A stretch of 64,000 bases of DNA from Symsagittifera roscoffensis (lineage: Eukaryota; Xenacoelomorpha; Acoela; Convolutidae): NCBI RefSeq assembly GCF_963678635.1, contig NC_087066.1, positions 33,051,301 to 33,115,300 on the forward strand, given 5' to 3'. A program made the translations under genes and the position numbers. The notes beneath the pieces were generated by a model that saw nothing but the letters and a program-made list of their open reading frames with translations, ran no database searches and was not told where the DNA came from. Shown here one piece after another: positions 1 through 11,929 of this stretch (position 1 is its first letter; every line of letters begins with the position of its first letter).

Positions 1-240
1 GAGGATAAAATCGGCGATGATCAGAGTGAGTGAAGATGTGTGCTGCTTAAATAAGATACAAACCCATCGTTCTATGTAGTTTTTTATTTCTGAGTCAAAC
101 TGTTTTAGCACTAAAACAGATAATTCAGTCCACGTCCGCGCAACTAGACTGTATCACGACAACGACGACAAGGCAGACGACGAGACGGACTACCGTAAAA
201 AAATAAGCTGGGAACCAGAAGAAAGACCACCAAGACCAAA
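1..240. other. Left flank without a recognised gene
   Basis: No coding region is supported here. Similarity to the tandem array begins near position 240, where the sequence starts to match about 3,010 onward in the next unit. The short minus-strand open frame at 125-376 is composition-biased and gives no recognisable protein. Confidence 0.4.
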
Positions 241-782
241 TCGACAAGCAAGACGCCCTCCTGGAACAAACATGAGCCGTGCAGAAATGGCCTTGACGTG
301 ACGACCTCCTAGTGCATGCAGGAACCAAACAAGCTGGATGCGACGACCTGGTACAAGCAGGAACAATTGGCGACAAATGTGTGCAAAATTGAGTCGGAGG
401 ATGAGGAACCCGTATTGACTATTTCAATTGTAATTCAGTTGCTTCAATTCTAATAGAAAGCGTAACTGCTGTTGATCTTGTCAACTGGATCCAGTCAGAC
501 TGATTTACTGGCCAACAAGGATACTAGTTAGTTCCATCGGCTAAACCTATCAAGGGGTTCTAAAGCCAATTAACAGGGCCTGCGGATAATTGCCAGTTTG
601 ACAGCCGAGTTTGTGGGGACAATTTCCTTGACAGGAATTTTGATGAAATATCCCGAGGAACTCATAGCTAGATGGTACAGCTTAAAGGAAAAAATTATCA
701 GTATGTAAATTAATTAGACTCCTAACCACCAAGTGGTCCAGTTTTCAAATCAGTTTAACCTCGCATCTGTCATCAAGAATAG

Positions 783-1431
783 GAATATATACGATCATTT
801 ACGACAGATGATGTTCAAACTTTATTCCGATCAATGCCGCCAATGCTCTGGAACATCATTGATGCTGATGTTTCCTTCTCGGCCGCCAGGAAATTCTCTG
901 TTCCAAAAGCAGTCAATGATGTGTCGTTGGGACATATACATAATAGGAAGTACGAGAAGACAGAAATACCGACGAAGGAGTCAAGCTACCTGCTGTTATC
1001 TCAGGCTGGTGCAGTAGCACCATTTCACCAGGATTTCTTCGGTCTATCTGTGATATACATTTTAGTGAAAGGTTAAGCAAAGTTTCGTGCAAATTTTTTT
1101 CAATGAAATAAAGAAATCTGTTCCATTCAGTTCTTTTTTCTTTTAGACTATAAGACAATTTATTTTATGGCCCGTCGGTCAACAACAAGCAAAGTTTCCA
1201 GAAATATCAGATGCAGCAATCACTGGGTTGAAAACCAATGTTTCCCGGGGATGAGCGTCGCTGTGATGCTGGAGGGTGTCAGAAAAATGTTCTGACGGAG
1301 CTTCAGGCCCTCGCTATGCCAGCTGGCATGATACAGATGGTTGAAACGCACTCAGAGTGAGTGGCTCTGGCTGTAATATTCATCCATCGTGGACACCTGC
1401 TGACGGCTGACAGAGTTTTTCGACACAAGCG
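783..1431 (+). pseudogene. JmjC-domain (KDM2/KDM7-type) gene fragment, copy 1, two exons
   Basis: Exon 783-1071 follows an AATAG acceptor and ends in phase 1 before GTTAAG. Exon 1147-1431 follows TTTTAG and ends before GTAAGA. Together they resemble the core of the JmjC Fe(II)/2-oxoglutarate histone demethylase fold of the KDM2/KDM7 class. The first exon has FHQDFFGLSVIYILVK, aligning with the FHxDFGGTSVWYHVLK region, so the H-x-D iron ligands are present. The second exon holds the strand that normally reads PSGWIHAV; here it reads PAGMIQLV, so the third iron ligand His is Gln. A one-base deletion in the second exon, compared with 10,900, gives an early TGA near 1,293. I see no PHD or CXXC domain. 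It is a fragment, probably inactive. Confidence 0.7.
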
Positions 1432-1538
1432 GTAAGACGAAGAGCCCTTCGACAGCTGCTAACTTGCTTTTCCGATTTTGGCTTTGAATGAGCTTATAGT
1501 GCATCCGTGGTTGGTATCAAAATTAAACTGATACATTT

Positions 1539-1692
1539 TTGTCGAAATATATAAAAAAAATTAGAGAAAGGAAAATTTATAGACCCAGAGACACGATACC
1601 GCCACAAGAATTAAAAGATCTAGAGGAGGTCTGGAGAATTCTCAAGGTGCACGACAAAGCCTTATATAACCACCTTACCAGGATAAATTGCG
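1539..1692 (+). pseudogene. Charged exon-like ORF downstream of JmjC exons, copy 1
   Basis: Open frame rich in Lys, Arg and Glu, ending at a good donor (TGC|GTAAGTAG) near 1,692, which suggests an exon. It is not recognised. It lies about 110 bases after the second JmjC exon and could be part of the same gene. Other array units have small indels here (A-run length, loss of bases near 4,410) that change the frame, so it is not conserved as coding sequence. Confidence 0.3.
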
Positions 1693-2323
1693 TAAGTAGA
1701 TTTGACCGAATTTCATCCCAGATGCTTAATTATATTTTTCCGTATCCCAAAAAACTGCACCCATTTCAATCGCATGTACTGAAATATTCAATTGATCCCA
1801 ATAATTGAGTTTCATCATCCCGTGTACTGAATTGCTCTGTTCATCCCAACACTTGAGTTCCGTCATCCCGTATACTGATTTACTCATTTAATCTCAAAAA
1901 ATGTTTTGTCATCTCGTCAACGAAATACTCAACTCATCCCAAAAACGGAAGATCCCTCAGTTTAATCTCTTATGCTAAAATTTGGTTAGGGTTTAAATTT
2001 TGTGTTTTAATCCAACAAGTAAGGGAAGACTCGCGAATAAAGAAGAGATGGACAATCTCTTCCAACACCACCGTGGGCCCTGCGGAGCATTGTCAGTAGG
2101 AGCATTACCCGCCCCAATATCAGTGAAAAGGATCTGAAGACTTTCTGATAACGAACTCGAATTGTTTTTAATGTGTACAGTTTCTTCAACGAATGTGTAC
2201 CAAATGTCTAAATGTAATAATTGACATTTTGAAGCAGGTTTTTCTCGCAATTGTAATTTGTGATCTTAATTTTTATCTTGCAGTCTGAGTAAATAATTGA
2301 TTTACTGAAGTTCAGAAAACACT

Positions 2324-2563
2324 ATGGGATCATCTTCGTCTCTGAGCGAAATTGCATGCGCCGAGTCTCAAGAAATGAAACGTGCCCGATGTGTTGTGAC
2401 GAGGGGAGTCTCTTATTTTAGATACACGATGTGGAGGTGGCACATAAGCTGTTCTTCGCTTGCTGGAAAAGGTGGCGGATGAGTTTCACCCAGAAGGCGC
2501 CGTCTGTGGGCAGGACATGGAGCCACCCAGTCGGTTCTTACACTCGTAACTATTGCTTTTGAC
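2324..2563 (+). pseudogene. RING-like Cys/His stretch, copy 1
   Basis: One frame gives CPMCCDEG, then an in-frame TAG, then a stretch ending with HK...ACW in this copy (KLCFACW plus AVCGQD in copies 2-4). The Cys/His spacing recalls a RING finger of the MDM2 type, but the in-frame stop and, in this copy, a one-base loss in the Gly-Glu-Arg region break it. A different frame begins MGSSSSLSEI and stays open for 79 codons in the other copies. Which frame, if any, was translated is unclear. The upstream TTGCAG is a plausible acceptor. Confidence 0.3.
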
Positions 2564-2711
2564 TTTGTTTATTGTTAAGCTAACTAAGACTGGTGCCATG
2601 TGAACAACCACTCTTTTCCACCTTTGACCACTAACTTGAACCTTCTCAATGTAAACCACAAACGAACATCCAACCCTTCCTCCACATCAACTATTTTTTA
2701 CCTTTATTTAG

Positions 2712-2961
2712 TTCCTCTGACGATGACACGACAGACGAGGATGAGGAGGCAAATGTCTCGGACGAGATGAAAAAGGAGATCGTGCTGCGGTTCCGGGACT
2801 GGAACTCGGAGCTGGAGCCACAGGTGATGAGGAGCGTCTCTGACTTTGATCTGTTCTCATGCACGCTATGGTCTGGAATGGCCTTATCGACTCCTCCAGC
2901 GGTGACGACGCCTCTGATGACACTAAAACTAATCTGCCTGCTAATCTGCCTGCAGGCGTGA
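2712..2961 (+). pseudogene. Acidic exon, copy 1
   Basis: After a TTTAG acceptor the frame reads SSDDDTTDEDEEANVSDEM and continues as KKEIVLRFRDWNSELEPQ; a possible donor (CAG|GTGATG) ends it at 2,823, or it stays open to 2,961. The acidic segment is present in all four A units (2,712; 5,467; 9,573; 12,318) and has mostly conservative changes. The protein is not recognised. It may belong to the same host gene as the RING-like stretch about 150 bases upstream. Confidence 0.4.
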
Positions 2962-3539
2962 CTGCTAATCTGCCAGGCCGGACCCGAAGCTGCGGTCGAG
3001 AAATACGAACCCAGACGCCCTCCTGGATCAAACATGAGCCGTGCAGAAATGGCCTTGACGTGGCGACCTCCTAGTGCATGCAGGAACCAAACAAGCTGGA
3101 TGCGACGACCTGGTACAAGCAGGAACAATTGGCGACGAATGTGTGCAAAATTGAGTCGGAGGATGAGGAACCAGTATTGACTATTTCAATTGTAATTCTG
3201 TTGCTTCAATTCTAATAGAATGCGTAACTGCTGTTGATCTTGTCAATTGGATCCAGTCAGACTGATTTACTGGCCAACAAGGATACTAGTTAGTTCCATC
3301 GGCTAAACCTATCAAGGGGTTCTAAAGCCAATTAACAGGGCCTGCGGATAATTGCCAGTTTGACAGCCGAGTGTGTGGGGACAATTTCCTTGACAGGAAT
3401 TTTGATGAAATATCCCGAGGAACTCATAGCTAGACGGTACAAAGGAAAAAATTATCAGTATGTAAATTAATTAGACTCCTAACCACCAAGTGGTCCAGTT
3501 TTCATATCAGTTTAACCTCGCATCTGTGTTCAAGAATAG

Positions 3540-4188
3540 GAATATATACGATTATTTACGACAGCTGATGTTCAAACTTTGTTCCGATCAATGCCGCCAA
3601 TGCTCTGGAACATCATTGATGCTGATGTTTCCTTCTCGGCCGCCAGGAAATTCTCTGTTCCAAAAGCAGTCAATGATGTGTCGTTGGGACATATACATAA
3701 TAGGAAGTACGAGAAGACAGAAATACCGACGAAGGAGTCAAGCTACCTGCTGTTATCTCAGGCTGGTGCAGTAGCACCATTTCACCAGGATTTCTTCGGT
3801 CTATCTGTGATATACATTTTAGTGAAAGGTAAAGCAAAGTTTCGTGCAAATTTTTTTCAATGAAATAAAGAAATCTGTTCCATTCAGTTCTTTTTTCTTT
3901 TAGACTATAAGACAATTTATTTTATGGCCCGTCGGTCAACAACAAGCAAAGTTTCCAGAAATATCAGATGCAGCAATCACTGGGTTGAAAACCAATGTTT
4001 CCCGGGGATGAGCGTCGCTGTGATGCTGGAGGGTGTCAGAAAAATGTTCTGACGGAGCTTCAGGCCCTCGCTATGCCAGCTGGCATGATACAGATGGTTG
4101 AAACGCACTCAGAGTGAGTGGCTCTGGCTGTAATATTCATCCATCGTGGACACCTGCTGACGGCTGACAGAGTTTTTCGACACAAGCG
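3540..4188 (+). pseudogene. JmjC-domain gene fragment, copy 2
   Basis: Exons 3540-3828 and 3904-4188 repeat copy 1. The donor here is AAAG|GTAAAG. The HxD iron-ligand pair is kept, and the third ligand position is Gln. The second exon carries the same one-base deletion as copy 1, so copies 1 and 2 share that lesion and probably arose by duplication after it. Same family assignment and limits as the first copy. Confidence 0.68.
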
Positions 4189-5078
4189 GTAAGACGAAGA
4201 GCCCTTCGACAGCTGCTAACTTGCTTTTCCGATTTTGGCTTTGAATGAGCTTATAGTGCATCCGTGGTTGGTATCAAAATTAAACTGATACATTTTTGTC
4301 GAAATATATAAAAAAATTAGAGAAAGGAAAATTTATAGACCCAGAGACACGATACCGCCACAAGAATTAAAAGATCTAGAGGAGGTCTGGAGAATTCTCA
4401 AGGTGCACGACAATTTTATATAACCACCTTACCAGGATAAATTGCGTAAGTAGCTTTGACCGAATTTCATCCCAGAGGCTTAATTATATTTTTCCGTATC
4501 CCAAAAAACTGCACCCATTTCAATCGCATGTACTGAAATATTCAATTGATCCCAATAATTGAGTTTCATCATCCCGTGTACTGAATTGCTCTGTTCATCC
4601 CAACACTTGAGTTCCGTCATCCCGTATACTGATTTACTCATTTAATCTCAAAAAATGTTTTGTCATCTCGTCAACGAAATACTCAACTCATCCCAAAAAC
4701 GGAAGAGCCCTCAGTTTAATCTCTTATGCTAAAATTTGGTTAGGGTTTAAGTTTTGTGCTTTAATCCAACAAGTAAGGGAAGACTCGCGAATAAAGAAGA
4801 GATGGACAGTCTCTTCCAACACCACCGTGGGCCCTGCGGGGCATTGTCAGTAGGAGCATTACCCGCCCCAATATCAGTGAAAAGGATCTGAAGACTTTCT
4901 GATAACGAACTCGAATTGTTTTTAATGTGTACAGTTTCTTCAACGAATGTGTACCAAATGTCTAAATGTAATAATTGACACTTTGAAGCAGTTTTTTCTC
5001 GCAATTGTAATTTGTGATCTTAATTTTTATCTTGCAGTCTGAGTAAATAATTGATTTACTGAAGTTCAGAAAACACTA

Positions 5079-5316
5079 TGGGATCATCTTCGTCTCTGAG
5101 CGAAATTGCATGCGCCGAGTCTCAAGAAATGAAACGTGCCCGATGTGTTGTGACGAGGGGAGACTCTTATTTTAGATACACGATGTGGAGGTGGCACATA
5201 AGCTGTGCTTCGCTTGCTGGAGAAAGGTGGCGGATGAGTTTCACCCAGAAGGCGCCGTCTGTGGGCAGGACATGGAGCCACCCAGTCGGTTCTTACACTC
5301 GTAACTATTGCTTTTG
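5079..5316 (+). pseudogene. RING-like Cys/His stretch, copy 2
   Basis: Same arrangement as at 2,324, with the Cys residues of the second half intact here: KLCFACW and AVCGQD in the frame of CPMCC, interrupted by the in-frame TAG between the two halves. The TAG is part of a TTTTAG string, so it could be read as a splice acceptor rather than a nonsense codon. Function is not established. Confidence 0.3.
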
Positions 5317-5466
5317 ACCTTGTTTATTGTTAAGCTAACTAAGACTGGTGCCATGTGAACAACCACTCTTTTCCACCTTCGACCACTAACTCGAACCTTC
5401 TCAATGTAAACCACAAACGAACATCCAACCCTTCCTGCACATCAACTATGTTTTACCTTTGTTTAG

Positions 5467-5716
5467 TTCCTCTGACGATGACACGACAGACGAGGATGAG
5501 GAGGCAAATGTCTCGGACGAGATGCAAAAGGAGATCGTGCTGCGGTTCCGGGACTGGAACTCGGAGCTGGAGCCACAGGTGATGAGGAGCGTCTCTGACT
5601 TTGATCTGTTCTCGAGCACGCTATGGTCTGGATTGGCCTTATCGACTCCTCCAGCGGTGACGACGCATCTGATGACAATCAAACTAATCTGCCTGCTAAT
5701 CTGCCTGCAGGCGTGA
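5467..5716 (+). pseudogene. Acidic exon, copy 2
   Basis: Matches the exon at 2,712 with few changes (Lys to Gln after DEM). The possible donor is at 5,578/5,579. Shortly after, at about 5,765, the sequence switches to the B-type unit, so the downstream part of the A unit is missing here. Confidence 0.4.
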
Positions 5717-5859
5717 CTGCTAATCTGCCAGGCCGGACCCGAGGCTGCGGTCGAGAAATACGAACCTCTGGGTCATCCTAGTAAAAGTTCAAAATCTCAA
5801 GATATATTACTAAATGGTTCATCACTAGTTTATGAGAAAACTGTTCTTTTAAGACGTGT

Positions 5860-6610
5860 AGTATGCTACAGTATTCTTCAGTATGCCGTACAGACAGTAT
5901 GCCCTCACTTATCATTTAAGTTCAAAATCTCATATAACAAAGTATAGTATTGAAATAGTTTATGCCTAGTTTATTTGTTTTTTTTGTTTATGCCTAGTTT
6001 ATTAGAAATTTGTTTTTTTTCAGCCGTCACTCATCAGCGCTTCTTCCCCAGATTATACCATAAATGCTAAAAATAGCCCTACTTATCAGTGAAGGTTCAA
6101 AATCTCAAATTCGAAAAAAAAATTTATAATTATAAATTCTATGACTAGTTGATTAGAAAACCTTCTTTTTTTAGTTAGGTAGTATGCTACAGTATGCTAC
6201 AGTGTGTACAGACAGTATGCTACAGTATGCCGTACAAACATAATGACCTCACTTATCAGTAAAGTTTCAAAATCTCAAATCTCACAATATATATTACTAA
6301 AATAGTTTATGACTAGTTTGTTTATCAGAAAAATGGTTTTTTAGTCGTCACTCAACAGTGCTCGCCCCTACAGTATGCCCTACAATTATTCAAAATGCCC
6401 TAATCATCAGAAAAAGTTCAAAAGCTCAAATCTCAAAAAATATTACTAAATAGTTTATGACTAGTTTATTAGAAAACTATTTTTTAGTCGTGTAGTATGC
6501 TACAGTATGCTAAAATATGTACAGACAGTATGCTACAGTATGCCGTACAGCCAGAATAACCTCAATTATCAGTAAAGGTTCAAAATCTCAAATCTCAAAA
6601 AATTTTAATA
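5860..6610. repeat. Dispersed AGTATGCTACAGTATGC word array
   Basis: About four clusters of the word AGTATGCTACAGTATGC or AGTATGCCGTACAGACAGT, spaced by AT-rich sequence that itself recurs (AAATAGTTTATGACTAGTTTATTAGAAAA; TTCAAAATCTCAAATCTCA). The whole behaves as a degenerate satellite of about 200 bases. The same array is present in B unit 2 at 12,710-13,460. No gene is visible. Confidence 0.6.
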
Positions 6611-6875
6611 AAGTTTTTCATGACTAGTTTCTTAAAACCTTTTTTTTGGCCGTAACTCATCAGCGCTCGTACCAGCTCTATCTGAGTCACTCAGCCAGAG
6701 TCAGTCACTTATCACTCTATCGTTCAGTCAGCCAGACTCTTTTTAGTCACTCGGTGATTCGGTCAATGAAAGTCATCTTATCAGACAGCTTTATCAGAGT
6801 CACTTTTCAGCCTTATCGGAGACATTCAGAGTCAGTTACAGTCAACCAACGTCCCTTTCTTTCTGTAACTAAAAC

Positions 6876-7416
6876 AGATCACATGGTGGGCCTTAATGAG
6901 CCTGATCTCTTCGAAAGCTAAAAACACTATAAATTCAAAAGTTATTTTTATAAAGTTTCGGCTGCTTTGTTGACTATATTGCCGCTTTATTTTCATTTAA
7001 CTCCATATATAAAACCACTGGATTCAGATAATGAGATAACACTGAATGTTTCATCGGAAGGGGATGAGACTCATACTTTAACTGTCACTCTCATTCCTGC
7101 AGATCACTGTCCAGGTGCAGTTATGTTCATACTAGTTTTCAAACAGAGATCTGCCCTTTTTACTAGCTATTTCAGTGGGGAAGTTGGTCATACGAAGCGA
7201 TTAAATCATTTGTATACAAATAACAAGAAGCTGCTGTTCACAGTTTTGATATTATTTACTTTGCCAAAACGTTTTGCAAATTGTATCCCAGATCCATTTC
7301 TGCAAGCCGTCGTCTGCGTCTGCAAACTTAAAACTGACTTGCAAGCCGGGTCATCCCAAGTCGAGAAGTGCCTACAATCATTCCAACCGCAATGTTCTCA
7401 ACAAAAAACGAGATAA
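6876..7416 (+). pseudogene. Artemis-like (DCLRE1C/SNM1 family) gene remnant, copy 1, lacking exon 1
   Basis: SNM1/Artemis proteins are metallo-beta-lactamase nucleases acting in DNA end processing and cross-link repair. The frame at 6,976-7,190 contains VTLIPADHCPGAVMFI, which aligns with the family motif around HCPG, followed by ALFTSYF where the active enzyme has YTGDF, so a metal-binding Asp is absent. A short piece before it, starting at 6,876, retains DHMVGLNEP (end of the HxHxDH region), but the preceding exon present at 14,126 in the other copy is deleted. After about 7,230 similarity continues only in another frame. The copy is non-functional. Confidence 0.65.
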
Positions 7417-8029
7417 TGCCTGTGAGATTGGTTAAAACAGTGTCAGAGAGAACCATTTGGTACTTTTATTCTTAGCACTCTTCAGCTGACGAAATATTTG
7501 ATTTCCTTTCGAATCTGCAGTTCGAAAGTATTACACCCTTTGTTTGTCCGAATAAAGATACTCCACTTGACTCTCTGAAAGCTTTTATTTTAAATATGCA
7601 CAAACATCAGAACCCAAACATGTCAAACGATGCGAGTACAAAGCTGTGGAGTGAGAAAATGAAATTCAATAAGAGATAAACGCAAACTTTATCTAGAGAA
7701 TTTTTGAACAAACTTACCAGACTACCAAGAGCCATTGAGACAACAGAGACGCTTCGTCGAAGGTGGAGATTTCGAGGGAAAGCATTCATAAACAGCCGAA
7801 ACAGCCGAGGAGACAGGAGAAAACATAACAGAAAGTTGATCCATTTGCTCAACAATATTTAAAATCAAAATTTTATTTTTCGTACTCTAGTTTTTACCAC
7901 TTGTATACGTTTTTCTTTTCAGTTTAAAAAAAAGAGGATATTTTAATCCAGTTTTCAGAGGATGTTCCAGTTCAGCTTTCAAAAATACAATTGAGCCGCC
8001 CTTTACCTCGTGTCGAATACTTAACCATC

Positions 8030-8190
8030 TCATCTCAAATACTGATGAGTGTGATGATGATTTCTGAACCAACTGAACCATCTCATCTCAAATACTGATG
8101 ATGATTTCTTAACCAACTGAACCATCTCATCTCAAATACTGATGATGATTTCTTAACCAACTGAACCATCTCATGTCAAATGCTGATGAG
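8030..8190. repeat. 44-base tandem repeat
   Basis: About four copies of a unit containing AACCATCTCATCTCAAATAC and TGATGATGATTTCT. The first and last copies differ. The same array occurs at 15,382-15,542 in B unit 2. Confidence 0.75.
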
Positions 8191-9184
8191 TGACTTAGCT
8201 GCCATTTGAAACTGAACCATCCTAAATGGCTTTCGATGATTGTATTTACCGATGCCAAAAATCAGCCGATCATCAGATGAAAATGAAGAAAAAAATGACA
8301 TCCGCACTGTTAACCGATGTTTTACGACTCGTTTGTAGATTCCGATGACAAATGGATAAGTACCTGCTTTCAAATTGCGCGTTGCTATAGATAATAATAA
8401 AATATTCGACCTCTAGCTTTTAATTGTTCATATGCAAGTCCACTTACAATTCGCGGAATACGCTTACATTTGCGAATTCCGCTTACAAAATTTGCGGATT
8501 CTACTTACATTTGCGGATTCCACTTTCATTTTGCCGAATCTGCTTACAGTTGCGGAATCTAGAACAAATAGCTATACTTTGTTGTTGCGGAATCTGCTTT
8601 CCGTATCCCAAAAAACTGCACCCATTTTAATCGCATGTACTGAAATATTCAATTGATCCCAATAATTGAGTTTCATCATCCCGTGTACTGAATTGCACTG
8701 TTCATTCCAACACTTGAGTTCCGTCATCCCGTATTTTGATTTACTCATTTAATCTCAAAAAATGTTTTGTCATCTCGTCAACGAAATACTCAACTCATCC
8801 CAAAAACGGAAGATCCCTCAGTTTAATCTCTTATGCTAAAATTTGGTTAGGGTTTAAATTTTGTGTTTTAATCCAACAAGTAAGGGAAGACTCGCGAATA
8901 AAGAAGAGATGGACAATCTCTTCCAACACCACCGTGGGCCCTGCGGAGCATTGTCAGTAGGAGCATTACCCGCCCCAATATCAGTGAAAAGGATCTGAAG
9001 ACTTTCTGATAACGAACTCGAATTGTTTTTAATGTGTACAGTTTCTTCAACGAATGTGTACAAATGTCTAAATGTAATAATTGACACTTTGAAGCAGGTT
9101 TTTCTCGCAATTGTAATTTGTGATCTTAATTTTTATCTTATAGTCTGAGTAAATAATTGATTTACTGAAGTTCAGAAAACACTA

Positions 9185-9423
9185 TGGGATCATCTTCGTC
9201 TCTGAGCGAAATTGAATGCGCCGAGTCTCAAGAAATGAAACGTGCCCGATGTGTTGTGACGAGGGGAGACTCTTATTTTAGATACACGATGTGGAGGTGG
9301 CACATAAGCTGTGCTTCGCTTGCTGGAGAAAGGTGGCGGCTGAGTTTCACCCAGAAGGCGCCGTCTGTGGGCAGGACATGGAGCCACCCAGTCGGTTCTT
9401 ACACTCGTAACTATTGCTTTTGA
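9185..9423 (+). pseudogene. RING-like Cys/His stretch, copy 3
   Basis: As at 5,079: CPMCC, in-frame TAG, then KLCFACW and AVCGQD. The alternate frame starting MGSSSSLSEI also remains open. No decision between the frames is possible from the sequence alone. Confidence 0.3.
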
Positions 9424-9572
9424 CCTTGTTTATTGTTAAGCTAACTAAGACTGGTGCCATGTGAACAACCACTCTTTTCCACCTTTGACCACTAACTTGA
9501 ACCTTCTCAATGTAAACCACAAACGAACATTCAAATCTTCCTCCACATCAACTATGTTTTACCTTTGTTTAG

Positions 9573-9900
9573 TTCCTCTGACGATGACACGACAGACGAG
9601 GATGAGGAGGCAAATGTCTCGGACGAGATGGTAAGGGAGATCGTGCTGCCGTTCCGGGACTGGGACTCGGAGCTGGAGCCACAGGTGATGAGGAGCGTCT
9701 CTGACTTTGATCTGTTCTCGAGCACGCTATGGTCTGGAATGGCCTTATCGACTCCACCAGTGGTGACGACGCCTCTGATGACACTAAAACTAATCTGCCT
9801 GCTAATCTGCCAGGCCGGACCCGAGGCTGCGGTCGAGAAATACGAACCCAGACGCCCTCCTGGAACAAAGATGAGCCGTGCAGAAATGGCCTTGACGTGA
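9573..9900 (+). pseudogene. Acidic exon, copy 3
   Basis: Same acidic start, then VREIVLPFRDWDSELEPQ. This copy remains open further downstream than the others, to 9,900, because of a deletion of about 18 bases near 9,810 that removes the stop present elsewhere. The possible donor is after 9,684. Confidence 0.4.
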
Positions 9901-10381
9901 CGACCTCCTAGTGCAGGAACCAAACAAGCTGGATGCGACGACCTGGTACAAGCAGGAACAATTGGCGACGAATGTGTGCAAAATTGAGTCGGAGGATGAG
10001 GAACCCGTATTGACTATTTCAATTGTAATTCTGTTGCTTCAATTCTAATAGAATGCGTAACTGCTGTTGATCTTGTCAACTGGATCCAGTCAGACTGATT
10101 TACTGACCAACAAGGATACTAGTTAGTTCCATCGGCTAAACCTATCAAGGGGTTCTAAAGCCAATTAACAGGGCCTGCGGATAATTGCCAGTTTGACAGC
10201 CGAGTGTGTGGGGACAATTTCCTTGACAGAAATTTTGATGAAATATCCCGAGGAACTCATAGCTAGATGGTACAGCTTAAAGGAAAAAATTATCAGTGTA
10301 AATGTAAATTAATTAGACTCCTAACCACCAAGTGGTCCAGTTTTCAAATCAGTTTAACCTGGCATCTGTCATCAAGAATAG

Positions 10382-11039
10382 GAATATATACGATCATTTA
10401 CGACAGATGATGTTCAAACTTTATTCCGATCAATGCCGCCAATGCTCTGGAACATCATTGATGCTGATGTTTCCTTCTCGGCCGCCAGGAAATTTTCTGT
10501 TCCAAAAGCAGTCAATGATGTGTCGTTGGGACATATACATAATAGGAAGTACGAGAAGACAGAAATACCGACGAAGGAGTCAAGCTACCTGCTGTTATCT
10601 CAGGCTGGTGCAGTAGCACCATTTCACCAGGATTTCTTCGGTCTATCTGTGATATACATTTTAGTGAAAGGTTAAGCAAAGTTTCGTGCAAATTTTTTTC
10701 AATGAAATAAAGAAATCTGTTCCATTCAGTTCTTTTTTCTTATAGACTATAAGACAATTTAACAATTTATTTTAAGGCCCGTCGGTCAACAACAAGCAGA
10801 GTTTCCAGAAATATCAAATGCAGCAATCACTGGGTTGAAAACCAATGTTTCCCGGGGATGAGCGTCGCTGAGATGCTGGAGGGTGTCAGAAAGTTGTTTC
10901 TGACGGAGCTTCAGGCCCTCGCTATGCCAGCTGGCATGATACAGTTGGTTGAAACGCACTCAGAGTCAGTGGCTCTGGCTGTAATATTCATCCATCGTGG
11001 ACACCTGCTGACGGCTGACACAGTTTTTCGACACAAGCG
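10382..11039 (+). pseudogene. JmjC-domain gene fragment, copy 3, with the most complete second exon
   Basis: Exon 10,382-10,670 carries the HxD pair in FHQDFFG. Exon 10,746-11,039 is the only copy in which the distal part reads through: from 10,858 the frame runs to the GTAAGA donor and aligns residue for residue with the QTLFIPSGWIHAV region of KDM2-type enzymes, with PAGMIQLVETHSES in this copy. The iron-ligand His is again Gln. However, an 8-base insertion and a base change near 10,760-10,775 put a stop at the start of this exon. So the lesion differs from copies 1 and 2, and no copy is intact. Confidence 0.7.
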
Positions 11040-11929
11040 GTAAGACGAAGAGCCCTTCGGCAGCTGCTAACTTGCTTTTCCGATTTTGGCTTCGAATGAG
11101 CTTATAGTGCATCCGTGGATAGTATCAAAATTAAACTGATACATTTTTGTCGAAATAAATAAAAAAATTAGAGAAAGGAAAATTTATAGCCCCAGAGACA
11201 CGATACCGCCACAAGAATTAAAAGATCTAGAGGAGGTCTGGAGAATTCTCAAGGTGCACGACAAAGCCTTATATAACCACCTTACCAGGATAAATTGCGT
11301 GAGTAGCTTTGAGCGAATTTCATCCCAGATGCTTAATTATATTTTTCCGTATCCCAAAAAACTGCACCCATTTCAATCGCATGTACTGAAATATTCAATT
11401 GATCCCAATAATTGAGTTTCATCATCCCGTGTACTGAATTGCTCTGTTCATCCCAACACTTGAGTTCCGTCATCCCGTATACTGATTTACTCATTTAATC
11501 TCAAAAAATGTTTTGTCATCTCGTCAACGAAATACTCAACTCATCCCAAAAACGGAAGATCCCTCAGTTTAATCTCTTATGCTAAAATTTGGTTAGGGTT
11601 TAAGTTTTGTGCTTTAATCCAACAAGTAAGGGAAGACTCGCGAATAAAGAAGAGATGGACAATCTCTCCCAACACCACCGTGGGCCCAGATACGCATTCA
11701 GTAGGAGCATTACCCGCCCCAATATCAGTGAAAAGGATCTGAAGACTTTCTGATAACGAACTCGAATTGTTTTTAATGTGTACAGTTTCTTCAACGAATG
11801 TGTACCAAATGTCTAAATGTAATAATTGACACTTTGAAGCAGGTTTTTCTCGCAATTGTAATTTGTGATCTTAATTTTTATCTTGCAGTCTGAGTAAATA
11901 ATTGATTTACTGAAGTTCAGAAAACACTA

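Larger units (their letters stand above)
240..5765. repeat. Tandem array, A-type block 1 (two ~2.75 kb units)
   Basis: Two head-to-tail units with a period of about 2,757 bases: the JmjC exon recurs at 783 and 3,540, and the acidic exon at 2,712 and 5,467. The copies are very similar over their full length, including introns and spacers, with scattered substitutions and small indels. Each unit holds JmjC exons, an unassigned Arg/Lys-rich ORF, a RING-like Cys/His stretch and an acidic exon. At about 5,765 the sequence leaves the A unit and enters the B-type unit. Confidence 0.85.
5765..8597. repeat. Tandem array, B-type unit 1
   Basis: Unique to the B unit and repeated at 12,611-15,945. It begins with an AT-rich stretch containing many dispersed copies of CAGTATGCTACAGTATGC-like words, followed by Artemis-like gene pieces, a 44-base tandem repeat and a run of ~24-base words containing CTTACA and GCGGAAT. 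Compared with B unit 2 it lacks about 540 bases between 6,875 and 6,876. At about 8,597 it rejoins an A unit in mid-unit. Confidence 0.8.

Noticed and set aside
6646-6921. Ser/His-rich frame (and 13,439-13,819)
   Set aside because: Repetitive CAGTCACT-type DNA; no domain, and it overlaps the junction of the B-unit deletion.
7607-7855. Minus-strand 82-residue frame (and its copy at 14,959-15,207)
   Set aside because: Identical copies come from the tandem duplication; opposite to the Artemis-like gene; no recognisable domain.
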